A stretch of 64,000 nucleotides of DNA from Beta vulgaris subsp. vulgaris (GCF_026745355.1 NC_079206.1:20532392-20596391); one strand, 5' to 3'; shown: positions 44,902-58,100, counted from the stretch's first letter. Made by a program: numbers and translations. Notes: a model not told the origin generated them from the sequence alone.

Positions 44902-45448
44902 ATTTTTTAGGGGCTAATTTTGTGTTGTGAACTATCTACTATTTTGAAGGTTTTGATGTGGACTATTATTATGCCTAATAGTCTCAATAGTATTGTGCCA
45001 TGACATGTTAGAAACTTTGAGAATGTTATAAGAATGACTTTTTTTCTAGCAAAAATGTTAAATTAGTTTGCTGAAAATTTTTAAGGAAGCCAATAATAAT
45101 TTTCTAGCAAAAATGTTATAAGAATGACTTTGTTTTCTAGCAAAAATGTTATATTCATCTTCCCATAGTAATTTAAGAAAGCCAATAGATATATATTTAG
45201 ATTTTTTTTTTAAAAAAAAGTAGTAAAAGAACAATAACTAACACTCAAGAGGTAGCAACTAGATTAATAGTTGAAACTGATTTTCCATTGAACCAAACAA
45301 TAAAAAATGCTTATAGAGTGGAAAAACATTTACCATCCAGCCAAATAAAGGAAAATGCTTATGAAATTGAGTTTTCCTATGTAAAAGGTTTTCCTTGTAA
45401 ACTCATTTTCAGTTGAAAGTGTTTTACGCTCTACCAAACGGAGCCTAA

Positions 45449-45823
45449 GAATGTTCTAAAGACGCCAATTAACCAAAGAAACAGAAAAATTGTGACAGCC
45501 GAAAGAAGTGAGATAGGAAGATAGCCTCTTCAATTGATCATCATTCACTACCACATTTTAATTTCCCCGGGAGAATAGATGATCTTCTTGGCTCTGGCTA
45601 TATCTCTTTGATACCAACGGCCATTTTGTATCCATACATACAAAACAATCTAAATTCTATCCCTTCAAAAAAAAACAATCTAAATGAGTAAATTCTAAGG
45701 TCCCACAAAAGTTACAAAATTTACAACCCAGCAAAAACCAAGAAAAAATGCCAACAAAACCCCACCAGATTCTCATAGTTCGTTACCCTCAAACTAAAAT
45801 TTTCACTACCATCCTCTGCTACC
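45449..45823 (+). promoter_or_regulatory. PLGG1 upstream region and 5' UTR
   Basis: Only 375 bp separate the Harbinger terminus from the PLGG1 ATG. A-rich runs and a plausible leader (ACAACCCAGCAAAAACC at about 45723) precede the ATG. No clear TATA box could be assigned. The proximal promoter must lie here, unless the gene uses sequence inside the transposon. Confidence 0.4.
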
Positions 45824-48800
45824 ATGGCTACTGCCATGGCAGTTGTAACTAAATTACCATTTAGCCCTTCTTTCAATCGCCAAATGCATAAAAATTTCAT
45901 CAGGGAAAAACCACAACTTTCTTTTAATGTTGGTGTTAAACCCATTAAATGTCAATCAAATCATGAAAAATCAGGGGTACCCATTAAAATTGTTGGAAAT
46001 GGGTATCGATTTTTGCAGTTGGGTCCTCATAAAAGTCGTTCAACTCGAACAATTTTAGCAAATTCACTTGGTTCAAGCTCAAAAGATGGCGTTACTGCAA
46101 CAATTTCTCAAACTGTAAGTATCAGCTTTCTTTTTTCTCATTCATGATGTCATGATGTCATTCAGAAAATGTTAATTTTTGGGTGGAATATTGTATTGGT
46201 TTAGCTTTAAATTTAAAATTTGATGGTTATGTGTGTTTATTGATCTCATCATATTGTGTGTATAGTCAGTAAGTCTGATTGTTGTATTTTTGGAACTTTT
46301 TGCTCTGATTCAATTCAAATTGAGGTTGGAATTGTTAGTTTGGCTTCTGTGTTATTATTATGAATCAGGCACTTAAATACTGAGTATTGTTCATTCAATT
46401 TTATTGATTAGGATTGCAAAATTGATGTAACTCAGGAAGTAATGAGTATTAGGTTTGACTGATTGGCTCAAAAGATGATGGTGATTTGGTGTTTGTATAA
46501 TCAGGTGTTGGGTGTACTACACTTGGTTGTTTCACTTGGGATTATATTGGCAATGGATAAGTTATTGAAGCAGGCTTTTGTGAATGCATCAATTAAGTTC
46601 CCAAGTGCGTTATTTGGAATGTTTTGTACATTTTCAATTCTAATGATCCTGGACACAGCGATTCCTGCGGCTGCAGCAAGTCTGATGAGCTTTTTTGAGC
46701 CAGCCCTTTTGTTCATTCAAAGGTGGCTCCCCTTGTTCTACGTTCCTTCGCTGGTTATCTTGCCTCTTGCTGTTGGAGACATACCTGCTGCATCTGGACT
46801 GAAGATCGTTGGCATTTTAGGTACTCACACATATTGCCTTTTAACTTCATGCTGCATCTATACTCTCCCTTTAATTGTAAGTCTTCTTTAAACTTACTGT
46901 AATGACCTGTAAAGCTCTTTCAAACTTCTTTACAGTGTTCTGCTTCCCTTTCAGCTGATGCTGGATGAATACATGAAACTATGTACTGTTATGACTGAGA
47001 GCATCTGATATCGTGTATTGCTCAGTCAAAGCTTGTTCAGCAGAATGCTAGTCATTCTCACTGCATTTTCCGAAGATTACCTCTAGCCTTTAAGCCCAGA
47101 AATTTTGTCATCTTCTGATCTCATTGAATAGCATTGCATGTTGTAAAATGCAATTGAGAATTGAAAGCACGAGGAACTAAAATTGTTTCACATGAGAAAG
47201 ACTTCATCACCAATAAATACGCCACATAATGGACCTAAAAACCACTTTCCCCGCTCTAGTATGCATCTTTCAGACATCAGTACATGACTAAATGTTGTAT
47301 GCTACGCAGGACGTTAGTTGTTGAAAACTATAACTCGGATCTCTGAGTACATAGTACTCGATGAATTCATCATTCAACTCTATCCCTATAGTCCAGCTAT
47401 TTCTGATTGCCTTAACTAATTTTACTGTGTGACATGTCTTCTTTCACTACATACAGGAGATAATTTCTTTTATTTTCTGATATATTCATATGGCTCTACG
47501 TGAGCCTTATAATGGTTCGAGCACTGATTAGTTACTGTCTTTCTATCCTGAGTTCCCTATAGTTGGTGGCTGGCTGGCTTCGCTTTGTGTTGCTGCATAT
47601 ACAGCTATAGCAGTGAGGAATATTGTCAAGACTGAAATGATACCTGCTGAACCTATGTCAAAACCATCTCCCTTTTCTACTATTGAAGTGTGGGCTTGGA
47701 GTATCATTTTTATTGCATCATTTGTTGGGGCATACCTATACCCAACAATCCTGGGAACTGCTGCTCGTACCTGCCTTCCTTTCTTGCTCGCATCAACAGT
47801 ACTTGGTTACATGATTGGCACTGGGTATGCTTTAACTTTCATGACTCTGAATTCTCTGATGTAAAGATGACAAGAGAATTGTTGATTTCAGAAACTTGCA
47901 CTTTTTTTGCACTTCCAATTCTATTCTCTTCTCTTCCTTTCTCTATAAAATCCAATAAAGGGAAAATGAATCTCCCTTTCCCTCCAAATTCTCCTATCTA
48001 ACACACCCTTAATTATCTTTTTTATTTTTTGCATTTAGGTTGCCGTCTGGTTTGAAGATGTTGTTTCATCCAATTATATGCTGTGCACTTTCAGCAGATT
48101 TGGCAGCCTTCGCCTTTGGATACATATCAAAATCTGGAATTGAACCTGTTTTAGGTTTGTAACCAACTTTGCTCAAATTCTATAGTAATGTATTGTTTTG
48201 GCCAAGACAGGTCCTTTCCGTCTGCTACTTTTTGTTACCTATGCTTTTATTGTTTTATGTATGACAAAATCTAATGGGTGGCTTTGTGGTGAAATATGAG
48301 CAGGATGAACTTAATTCCTAGGCTAACACTATAATTTTGTGTCTGTGAAGGATACTATCTTACCAAGGTGTCAACAAACCCTGGAGCCGGTGACATTTTG
48401 ATGGGGTTCTTGGGATCTGTTATTATCTCCTTCGCTTTTTCAATGTTCAAACAAAGAAAAGTACTGGAATTCTCTTCCACTAGTATCATCATTATTGCTC
48501 TTGAATATTAATGTCTAATTATATTCTTAATGTTATGACCTGTAATTGTTGGTGTTCGATACTTCTCAGCTTGTAAAGAGGCATGCAGCAGAGATCTTTA
48601 CATCTATCATTGTCGCAACAGTATTCTCTCTATATTCAACTGCTCTTGTGGGGCGTCTTGTTGGGCTGGAACGATCTTTGACTATTTCAATTCTACCACG
48701 GTGCATTACTGTGGCTTTAGCCCTCAGCATTGTCTCCTTGTTTGAAGGTAAAAGCTCTATGCTCTGTTACCCTTACAAGTAATACCTCATTTTTCCCAAG

Positions 48801-49439
48801 ATAAAAGCCTGATGAACAATTGGTTATTTAGGTACAAATTCGTCCTTAACGGCTGCTGTGGTGGTGCTAACCGGTCTTGTTGGGGCAAACTTTGTGCAAG
48901 TCGTTCTTGATAAGCTGCAGTTTCGTGATCCTATTGCTCGAGGAATAGCCACGGCATCTAGGTGAAAATTTTACTCTCTATATTCCATTAGTTGGAACCT
49001 CTGCTTTTGAAGGGTCAAAATTCATAAAACCTTTACCACATGTTCTTACAGTTATAAATATGAAATAGTATCGTATAGGATCTTGCTGGATTTGTGTCGC
49101 TGTTTGTTTTTTATAAAAAATTGAACTTGTGGTTATTACTAATACCCTGTTAAAAAGAGTAAAGGTTAAAGTGTATGTTGGAGACCGTAATGTAAATGTT
49201 GCAACTAATTGAACATACCTATATACCTCAACTTTGTGCCATTGTTCATTTCACTTATCAAAATAACGTTTTTGGTGTTCAAATATAGTGCTCACGGATT
49301 AGGAACAGCAGCATTGTCAGCAAAGGAACCAGAGGCACTCCCATTCTGCGCTATTGCATATGCTCTCACTGGTATCTTTGGCTCCATTTTATGCTCTATT
49401 CCTGCTGTCCGCCAAAGTCTGCTTGCTGTGGTTGGTTGA
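45824..49439 (+). CDS. PLGG1: Plastidial glycolate/glycerate translocator (LrgB family)
   Basis: Inner-envelope carrier that exports glycolate from the chloroplast and imports glycerate during photorespiration. Eight exons: 45824-46114, 46505-46820, 47563-47824, 48039-48154, 48351-48460, 48570-48747, 48832-48961 and 49289-49439. All junctions are GT-AG and in phase, giving 517 residues (Arabidopsis PLGG1 is about 512). The first 70-80 residues are Ser/Lys/Arg-rich with few acids, like a transit peptide. The LrgA-like half follows (LGVLHLVVSLGIILAMDKLL, then WLPLFYVPSLVILPLAVGD), then the LrgB-like half (NPGAGDILMGFLGSVIISF, RCITVALALSIVSLFEGTNS, RGIATASSAHGLGTAAL), with about a dozen hydrophobic segments. 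The ATG is the first in frame, after the context ACC. No disruption seen, so it is probably functional. A Harbinger element ends about 380 bp upstream. Confidence 0.95.
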
Positions 49440-51170
49440 TTTGTTTTTTCTTCTTGCCCTGTACATTTTCTATTCTTTTTTTTTTTCTGTTTCAAGTTTT
49501 TTTCTTTTCAGAAATTACAAAGTGGAGTAAGATATATCCCCCTGTGTGTACTTTGTACATAATTCTGAGTTGTGGCGAAGTATATTCTTCCCCTTTGTAA
49601 TTAATCAGATAGTCTACAGTAATCTTATTTTTTACACAATTGTTCATCAAAGATCAACTTGGATGACTCCTTTATTACTTGGCAACGAAATGGGTGGAGA
49701 TTGTAAACTTTTGCTGAGTTTCTCTCAACACAAATCAGCATTAGTGGTGAGAATTTTCTTTGACCCCCTTTTTTTCTATTTGTAAATATTGTGAACTATA
49801 AGTGCCCGGGTTATACTACACAGAGCCATCGAATCTCCGGAAACAGAAGGCTAACAAAAAAATATGTGCGTGTATTACATATGACACCAACACGAACCTT
49901 ATGTTACCTGATTTAGTCATCTTTTTTTCTTTTTTCTTAGTGTCACTCTTTACTCTACTAGTCTACTTGTATATGTGTGTCCTATTACAGTAGTAGAGCT
50001 CTCAAATTTGGCAACAAAGAACAAAGCTCTCTGAATGGTAATATTAATAAGGTTGGGACTTGGGAGGACCACCAATTAGTACCATAGTGCCAACTTGAGT
50101 GAATTGTGGTCGCCAGGACTCTTATCCTGAAGTTCTGAGTTCTGTAATCATCTGTCCTCTACTCTTAGCTCAAGACTTTGCTAGATAACGATCCTAAGCA
50201 CTATCATCCATTAAGGATTGCTTCTTACAGCGACCAAATTTAATGTAATATGAAGAATCGTGATTTATTATTATAGTGGTTAAGGCCTAAGGGTGTTGTC
50301 TCTCTCTAAAGTGAGGATATAATTCTTGCAAGGAAGAAAAGTATCATAGATTATTTCATCTTTTTGGTTTGAACATGAATTTACATTAGTCATCTATGAG
50401 GTATGACGAAATTTATAATATTGGCTCTCGTTTTCAAAGGTAACATGTGATTTCGGAGGTAGAGTTAATTTTTTTTTTGAGTCCGTTTGCGAAGAGAAGG
50501 TCTCGCGTTAATGATAACGTAAGACTAGCTGATGTCTTGTTGATATCATGCGCGCGCACCAAACTGGCAAAATTAGTTAAGCGCTTGGACCTAATAGTTA
50601 TGCTAGCCTTAAATTGCTTAACGATGAATTAGTTAAGTGGTGAAATATATTAATTAAGCGTTGCAATATAGTAGTTATATGATAAAAAACCAGATTATAA
50701 CGCATTTTATTGGTCATAATTTAAGTATCATGCATAAATCATTCTCTCTTTCTTCTCTAACCAATCAAGACGTTCTAAAACATGCATTGTTTTCATCCTC
50801 AATTATGTGCCTACAATCAGTTTATAGTTTTCATCCATCTTTTAAAAACATATCTCTTGGACTTGGACACTTCTCACGTTAAGACTAAAGTGAGACCGTC
50901 TTTTTCCGAGCATTTGTGTCTTTCCTGATTGGCAAAGCAAAATTATTTTTGCATGGCTATAGTATATTTGACACTTTGTATAGCATATTCAACATTTTTT
51001 ATTGCAATACAAAAAAATATCCTCAATTTTTTTAAAATTGTTACACTTTCACTTTTATCACTATTCAAAAATTTCACTTTGTTCATCATTTTCACTTTGT
51101 TCATCATTTGTGATTTGCATGTGAGGAAAAATATAGTCATGTGTAATCTTGTTAGATTTATCTTATTATG
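49440..51170. other. PLGG1 3' UTR and intergenic DNA
   Basis: The 3' UTR probably extends a few hundred bases (T-rich; several AATAA-like signals). Beyond about 50 kb no gene, RNA gene or clear repeat was recognised; ORFs here are short, AT-driven frames. Confidence 0.5.
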
Positions 51171-51550
51171 TACTCCCTCCGTCCCATAATATAAGTCCTG
51201 TTTCCTTATAAGGTGTCCCAAAATATAAGTCTTATTTCTATTTTCAATCAATAATTATACCCAAAATACCCTCATGAAAATAGTTTAATTCCCAAAATGT
51301 CATCATAATTTCAGCTTCCATTGCACCTTATTAATGACAAAATGGAATCTTTTACCTCATTAAACTCCTCTACACATTAAACCATGCAACATTAAATGAC
51401 AGTTTTTATTTTTTGTTAAAAAGAAAAAAAACAATGTAAGTGTTTCTCAATAAAAATAATTTTTTTAATTCAAATAAAACAAGATTCCATTTAACCTTGA
51501 TTCCCGCGTAAAAACAGAATCAGGACTTATATTATGGGACGGAGGGAGTA
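51171..51550. mobile_element. Stowaway-like MITE, intact ends
   Basis: 380 bp. A 28-bp perfect terminal inverted repeat CTCCCTCCGTCCCATAATAT(AAGTCCTG) is flanked by TA on both sides. The ends are the consensus of plant Stowaway (Tc1/mariner-derived) MITEs, and the perfect arms suggest recent movement. Interior AT-rich, no ORF. The ORFs printed through it are chance. Confidence 0.88.
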
Positions 51551-51560
51551 TTCTATAAGG

Positions 51561-51928
51561 ATTTTTTGACTTTAACCACTTAATAAAATCAAGTTTTTCA
51601 AAATAACCATCTTATATGTTTATTTTTTCAAATGACCACTTTATATGGCCGAAATCCTTCCAAAAACTTATCAATTGACAATTTTTGTCAAGAAAATCAT
51701 CCTCAAAAAGGATTTAAGAATGATTCCATCACCTCCACCTTTATTCATTAGACTGTTTATAAAGTTTCAACCATTCTTTAAGACCGATTTGTTGGACGAG
51801 ATCTGTCAACTGGTATGTATTTAATGAGATTTAGGTTATATAAGGTGGTTATTTTTTAAAAAAATAATCTTATAAGGTGGTTATCTTGAAAATTGAGATT
51901 TTAAAAGGTGGTAAAAAATCAAAAATTT
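51561..51928. mobile_element. Second MITE-like inverted repeat, abutting the Stowaway copy
   Basis: The left arm (ATTTTTTGACTTTAACCACTTAATAAAATC...) is matched in inverted orientation at about 51866-51928 (...GATTTTAAAAGGTGGTAAAAAATC). Inner blocks AATAACCATCTTAT and ATAAGGTGGTTAT also pair. The arms are about 60 bp and imperfect. Superfamily unknown; no sure target duplication. Confidence 0.6.
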
Positions 51929-52213
51929 CATCATATAAATATCAACTTCTTATAATTTTAACAAATACAAAACCATAGATATTAGTGGTCAATGTTTTGC
52001 ATTAGCATGTGTAAGAAGTGAAAGTGTAACAATCTTTTAGAAGCAGAGGAAGTGTCTAAGTTTCACAAATTAAATATTATTATAGCCCATACACCTTTTT
52101 CTAAGCCCAGAAACGGATAACTATATAAACCCCAAAACCCCCAAAATTTCCCACACTTCATTTTTTTTCTCTCTTCCTTCTCCCTATTTTCAATCCCATC
52201 TCTGTTCTTTTTC

Positions 52214-52395
52214 TCAGTAGTGGAAAAAAACCCATCCGATGCGGTCAAAATCGGGCTTACTGATGCGGTTTTGGTCTGCATCAGATGGGCTCGCAGCAGA
52301 TCCCAATTATTTACTGATTCGGTCCAAAGCCGGATCAGTAAATTATTTACTGATGCGGTTTTAACTTAAATTAAAACCGCATCAAATTGTGCAAA
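52214..52395 (+). mobile_element. CACTA-like terminal fragment
   Basis: Begins CAGTAGTGGAAAAAAACCC, close to the CACTAGTGGAAAA-type start of CACTA elements. It is followed by direct and inverted copies of CTGATGCGGTTTT/AAAACCGCATC (about five within 170 bp), like a subterminal transposase-binding array. The other end was not found, so it is a remnant or a solo end. Confidence 0.5.
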
Positions 52396-52488
52396 AAATT
52401 ATGTCAAAAAAAAGTGCAGACCAGCATCTGCAGGTCTGCACTCTTGTGTCGAACGAAAATCTGCAACATATTTTGAAGCTTGTGTACC

Positions 52489-52494
<6 letters not shown>

Positions 52495-52532
<38 letters not shown>

Positions 52533-52536
52533 ATAT

Positions 52537-52574
<38 letters not shown>

Positions 52575-52575
52575 A
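52495..52575. repeat. AT dinucleotide microsatellite
   Basis: About 80 bp of (TA)n with three interruptions (TATTATAATAT-type). Self-complementary and unstable. It accounts for the Tyr/Ile-rich ORFs on both strands. Confidence 0.95.
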
Positions 52576-52652
52576 TAACAATACATACCAATTATATACA
52601 CATACCAAATATACCCCATTTACAATATCCAGAAAACGTATATGTGTAGATA

Positions 52653-54675
52653 ATGCTCAACAGGTTGAAGATTAAAAAGCGACGAAACCACATTTATACG
52701 TTGAAAAATGAAAGTGGAATATGGGTAGATAATGCTCATGAGATTGAAACTATTATTATAAGACACTTTCAAGATATTTATATTCCCACTTCGACTTTGG
52801 CGAATGACGAAAATCAGCATGAAGAAGATATTGATTTTACTATGAGAGAATTGCATCTTCCAACAATTTCAGACGAAACTGCTTCGTCCTTGTTGGCTCC
52901 TTTCTTTTATCAAGAAGTTAAACATGTAATGTTTAACATCGACGAAAACAAGTCCCCGAGCCTAGATGGCTTCTCTTTCGATTTCTTCAAGCTTTACTGG
53001 GATAATGTAGGTGATCTAGTAGAATCTGCAGTAAATCGATTCTATACCACTGGTTATCTCCTGAAAGAATGGAATCGGACGCTCTTGGTATTAATACCCA
53101 AAGTCACACCACCGGAGGAGGTAAATCAGCTACGACCTATAAGCTTATGTAATGTTGTCTATAAATGTCCTTCTAAATGCATGGTCAATCGCATGAAACC
53201 GCTCCTCCCATATCTCATAGATGACTATCAAAATGCTTTCGTTCCAGGTCGTTAAATGGATGACAATATTCTTATTTCTTATCAGATGATGCATAATATT
53301 AATTAGCAGCGGTCAAAGTCACGTTAACTGGCGGCCTTCAAACTCGACATGAACAAAGCCTATGATCGAGTAAGCTGGTTGTTTCTGCTTAAGATCTTGA
53401 CAGCTTACGGTTTCCGGCCAAAGTGGGTTCAGCTGGTGCAACAATGCATCTCGATGGTTTCGTACAGAATTCTTATCAATGGTTCTGCAACCATGGATTT
53501 CTGTCCAAAGTGTGGTTTACGTCAAGGCGATCCCCTCTCTCCATATCTTTTCCTCTTCTATATGGATATTCTATCGAGCTAGAATGACGACTATGGCAAT
53601 TGATATTCGGGCTTTCCAGGGCATTAGCCTCCGTCAAGGGTGTCCTTCTATTTCTCACCTATTTTCTACATATGACTCTTTATTCTTCTTCCAAGCTACC
53701 ACGGAAGCTTGTACATCTATGAACCACATGACTGCCAGATTTTGCATAATCTCGGTTCAAATGGTAGATCTGCGGAAATTGTTTATCAAATTCATTCCCA
53801 GTATTCCTCTTAACTCACAACAAGACTATAAGACTATCCTCCAAATGGAGGCTAACACATCAATTGGGCTATATCGTGGAGCTCCTATTGACATCCAAGG
53901 CTCTAAATGTCATCATTTTACGCCACTGTTGGATAAAATTTCGACCAAAATTTCACAAAGTTGTCATCGCAATTTGTCTTAATCTACGAAGCTGATTATT
54001 ATCAACTCAACTTTAATTGCTTCGATCCTTCCCCAACTAGCGGATTTCAAGCTTCCATCTACAATAGCTAACAAGATAGATGGAACGGTGGCAAGCTTTT
54101 TCTGGAAAAACGTAAACCATAAAGGCTTTCTAGAAGCGCAAAACGATTCTTCACCGACCTCAGGGGATGGATGGCTTGGGTATTTGAAGCATTAGTCACT
54201 TCAATACAGCATTATCAATGAAATAAGCTTGCCGTATTCAAACTAACTCTCAGCTCCTAATCGCAAAAAATTTCGCCAAACTACTCAACTACAATCTACA
54301 GGTCGGTCCAACTACCAAAGATTATCATGGGGTTGGAAAGGTGTGGTGCAAGCAGGACAAATGATTCAACAACATAGTACCTAGAAGGTGGGCAATGGGA
54401 CTATAGGTCTACAATTGTTGCTTTGAAGGATAAATGGGTAAATGGTCAAGTTCCTATATTTCGAGATGAATTACTGTTAAGAGAAGCACCATAGCTTTGG
54501 GTGTCCAACATCATGCTTCCCCATCATCGAGGTTGGAACATACACAAAATCCACCGTCTTTTTATTCCGGAAAGTGCAAGAAATATCAAGAAAAATGGAA
54601 TTGCCTATCATGTTGGATGTACCCGACATCCAATATTACCCGGTGACTCGGTCAGGTGAGTATACCACCAAATCC
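52653..54675 (+). pseudogene. LINE reverse transcriptase part
   Basis: An open 200-codon block (52653-53255) starts inside the pre-RT helix (LKIKKRRNHIYTLKNESG), then KSPSLDGFSFDFFKLYWDNV, LLVLIPKVTPPEEVNQLRPI and SLCNVVYK. A stop at 53253 interrupts the NAFVPGR region. 53349-53582 has MNKAYDRVSWLFLLKI and GLRQGDPLSPYLF. Next expected is the catalytic FADD-type block, but 53580-54000 is frame-shifted and degraded. From 54000 come IINSTLIASILPQLADFKLP and ANKIDGTVASFFW, the usual region after RT. Many stops; inactive. Confidence 0.83.
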
Positions 54676-54968
54676 TGTAAAGAGACTAGGCAGTAGTATT
54701 CTATCTTACTATATCATGTGAGCTGCACATGTTGTATTGCTTAGGTGTCCTAGTCACCTTTTGTCTTTATTTGTAATCTTTCTAGGGATTGTTTCCCTTA
54801 TTTGATTCTCTACTATATAAAGAGAACTAGGTTGCTTGTAATAGATAGAACATAATATAATACACAAAGGTTGTGCCGTCATTGAAGTACACTAACCTAA
54901 AGATCCTATCTTGCTCATTGCCATTAACTGTCAGCAGCATTCATCCTCTCTCATTTATCTTCTCTTCA
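54676..54968 (+). repeat. 5' LTR of the young copia element
   Basis: 293 bp. Contains ACTATATAAAGAGAACTAGG (54821 region), a good TATA box for the element's own transcript, followed about 50 bp later by the probable R region. Confidence 0.92.
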
Positions 54969-54984
54969 TGGTATCAGAGCTGAG
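54969..54984 (+). other. Primer-binding site of the young copia element
   Basis: TGGTATCAGAGCTGAG directly follows the LTR and is complementary to the 3' end of initiator tRNA-Met. Confidence 0.9.
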
Positions 54985-55140
54985 AGGTAAGTGACGAATC
55001 TGTTAAAGTTATTTTCTTGAGCATTGCAAGATAGTGTAAAGTTTGTATCTTTGAATGTCTATTGTAGAAAGACATTTGTAGTTCATCAAAGCTTAAAACT
55101 TTGTTCACCAATCTAAAAAAAAAACTTTAAAGCCTAAGTT

Positions 55141-58100
55141 ATGGCTGGAGGTGACAACAGCAAAACCACTATAGAATGTAGTAGCCCACTGTACCTACAT
55201 CCTTCGGATGGTCCTAACACTTTAAAAGTCGAACCACATCTCACTGGAACTGTAGAATACAGACCATGGAAGAGGTTCATGGAAATCTCTCTTGCAACCA
55301 AGAGAAAACTTGGTTTTGCCACTGGTGCCTACAAAATCAAGCAGTGACCCTGTGTTAACGGAAGCCTGGGAAGCCTGTAATAATATGGTGACAGCTTGGT
55401 TGCTTAACAACATGAGTGAATCCATAAAAAGATCAGTCATGTATATTAAGTCGTCTAAGGAAATTTGGATGAGCTTGAGAAACAGGTTCACTGTGAGCAA
55501 TGGCAATAGAAAATATAGGTTGAACAAGATCCCCTATGAAGTGAAACAAAATGAAAGGTCTGTGTCAGATTACTACACTGACTTGAGAGTTCTCTGGGAA
55601 GAAATTGAATCAATGAATGATTATCGTCCTATTACAAATGTTAACTTTGAAATTACTGCTTACATAAAAGCAATAGACCAACAAAAAGAAGAACATAAGT
55701 TGTTTCAGTTTCTTAATGGACTGGACTTGAGCTATGGAGCTTTAAGGAGTCAAATCTTGCTTATGAGCACCCTACCCACTGTAGAGACAGTTATTTCAAT
55801 GGTGCAGCAGAAGGAGTCTCAAAATGAGGTTTTGGGAAAAGAAAAGGAGGAGAGTGCTAACATAGCCCTCTACAGCAAAAATGAAAACAAACTCTTTTGC
55901 ACAGTTTGTAAGAAAACTAACCACACAGCTGATAAGTGTTGGTTTAAGATAGGTTTTCCATCTGGGAACAACAAAAACAAGCAGAAAAAGAGCTTTGAAA
56001 ATGCTCAAGAGAAGGGAGTTTATCATGGAAAAGGAAGAGGTCGTCAAGGAAACTATGGAGGGCACAATGCAAAGAAGAAGGGTGGTTATAATGCTCAGCT
56101 GAATGTTGGGAGCACTGAGCTTGCTGCTGCTATTGCTTAACAGCTTCAGAGTATGATGAAGCTGAGTGGAAGCTCAAGTAATGCAGCTGCAAAACAAAAC
56201 AATGACACTGATGAAGAACTTGAGAACCATTTTGCAGGTATGATATGTTGTCACTATGTTAGTAATACAGAAAGTGCATGGATCATAGATTCAGGTGCCT
56301 CTGATCATATGATAGCCAGTTTGGAGAAGCTTCACAATGTGAGGCAATTGTTGCATAAACCCAAAATAAATCTACCCAATGGAGGAACAGCCTATGTAAC
56401 TCACATTGGCAATGTTCACCTTTCAAATGGAATTGAGCTGAGAGAAGTTTTGTGTGTTCCTGATTTTAAACAAAACTTATTGTTTGTTCAGAAACTTTGT
56501 GAAAATGATAATTGCTCAGTAATTTTTTACAAAGATTACTGTGTTCTGCAGGATTGCATCACACAGAAAACTAAAGACATAGGGACTGCCACTGGTGGAC
56601 TTTACCATCTTCAAAACCAGCCTCTCTCAAGCCAAGATTCAAGATCCTTTTTCAGCTCAAACACAACCCAAGAAAAGAAGCCTAAAGTGTTCAAGAAATG
56701 TAAGGCAAATGTTAGCCAAATTCCTAAACCAAGTGTTAGTAACACTGTAGAAAGAGAACAAAATGTAGTTGATTGTTCTGATAAAATTACACTTGTTGAT
56801 GACAACTCTTGTAATGTTTTGTTATCTTGCAATGCAAAGTGTTCTGATTATTCTCTGTGGCATGTTAGACTTGGACATGCATCTTTAGGCAAGCTCAAAC
56901 ATATTACATGTTTAAAAAACCACATCAAACAACATAACACTGAAATCTGTCTTTCATGTCCCATGGCAAAGCTTACAAAATCTCCCTTTTCTCCAAGTGA
57001 AACCACAGTGGCAGGCCCATTTGACCTTATTCATATTGATATTTGGGGCCCTTACAAAGTTGCCTACAAAGAAAAATACAGATTCTTCTTAACTGTTGTT
57101 GATGACTATACTAGGACAACTTGGGTTCATCTTCTTAAAAACAAATCTGACTCATTTACAACTATCAAGGACTTCTGTACATATGCAAAGAATCAATTTG
57201 ATAGAAATGTTAAAATCATCAGGTTTGATAATGCTATTGAATTCAAAGATCAAGATTGTGTTGCTTTGTTCACTGAAAAGGGTATTATTAATCAGACTAG
57301 CTGTGTTGATAGACCACGGCAAAATGGAGTGGTAGAGAGAAAGCATAGGCATTTACTTGAAATTAGTAGAGCTCTGAGGTTTGGTGCTGGCTTGAGCTTG
57401 TCATATTGGGGTGATTGTGTTCTAGTAGCTGCCTATATTATAAACAGGTTACCATCCCCTGTGATTAAACATAAGACTCCCTATGAAATAATGTATGACA
57501 AGCTACCTGACTTTGATCATCTTTAGTGTTTTGGTTGTCTTGCCATGACATATAATTCAGATAGAACAAAAGATAAATTTAAGACAAGGGTTGTTCCTTG
57601 CCTGTTTTTGGGATATCCCACAACTCAAAAGGGTTATAAGCTTCAAAACCTTCTCACAAAACAACAGTTTGTCTCTAGAGATGTTCAGTTTTATGAACAT
57701 ATCTTTCCCATGCTTAAAACTCAAACACATAACCTTATGGCTCATGTTCCTATCCAGCTTCCCTCACAAAATCCTTCTGTAGATATCTATGATGAATCTA
57801 CATTGACTACACACAATAACAGTGTGGAACCAATTCTTACTCAACCTAAAACACAAATCATACCTACACCAACACCTAGCCCTGAAGCTTCACCTGTCCA
57901 ACCCTCACATGAACCAGTGCCCTTGAGAAAATCTACCAGAGTGTCAAGGCCACCTGGGTGGTTAGATGACTTTGTTACCTCAACTCATACAAACAACAAT
58001 CAACTAGGAGTGCTCTTACCTTCTGTGACAACCAATGCTACTGAGCTATTTGTTAATATGGTAAGAAAGATAAATGAAACTGAAGAGCCTCAGAACTATT

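Larger units (their letters stand above)
36080..45445 (+). mobile_element. PIF/Harbinger element, internally deleted (9.4 kb with gypsy insert)
   Basis: The ends are GGCGCTGTTTGGTAG and, inverted, GGCTCCGTTTGGTAG, flanked by the 3-bp duplication TAA (36077-36079 and 45446-45448), as in PIF/Harbinger. On the + strand it keeps the C-terminal part of a DDE_4-type transposase and a Myb/SANT-like gene, the usual two-gene set. The N-terminal and catalytic two-thirds of the transposase are missing. A Ty3/gypsy element is inserted at 36374-42980. Confidence 0.82.

Noticed and set aside
52389..52649. Tyr/Ile repeat ORFs on both strands
   Set aside because: Translation of the AT microsatellite.
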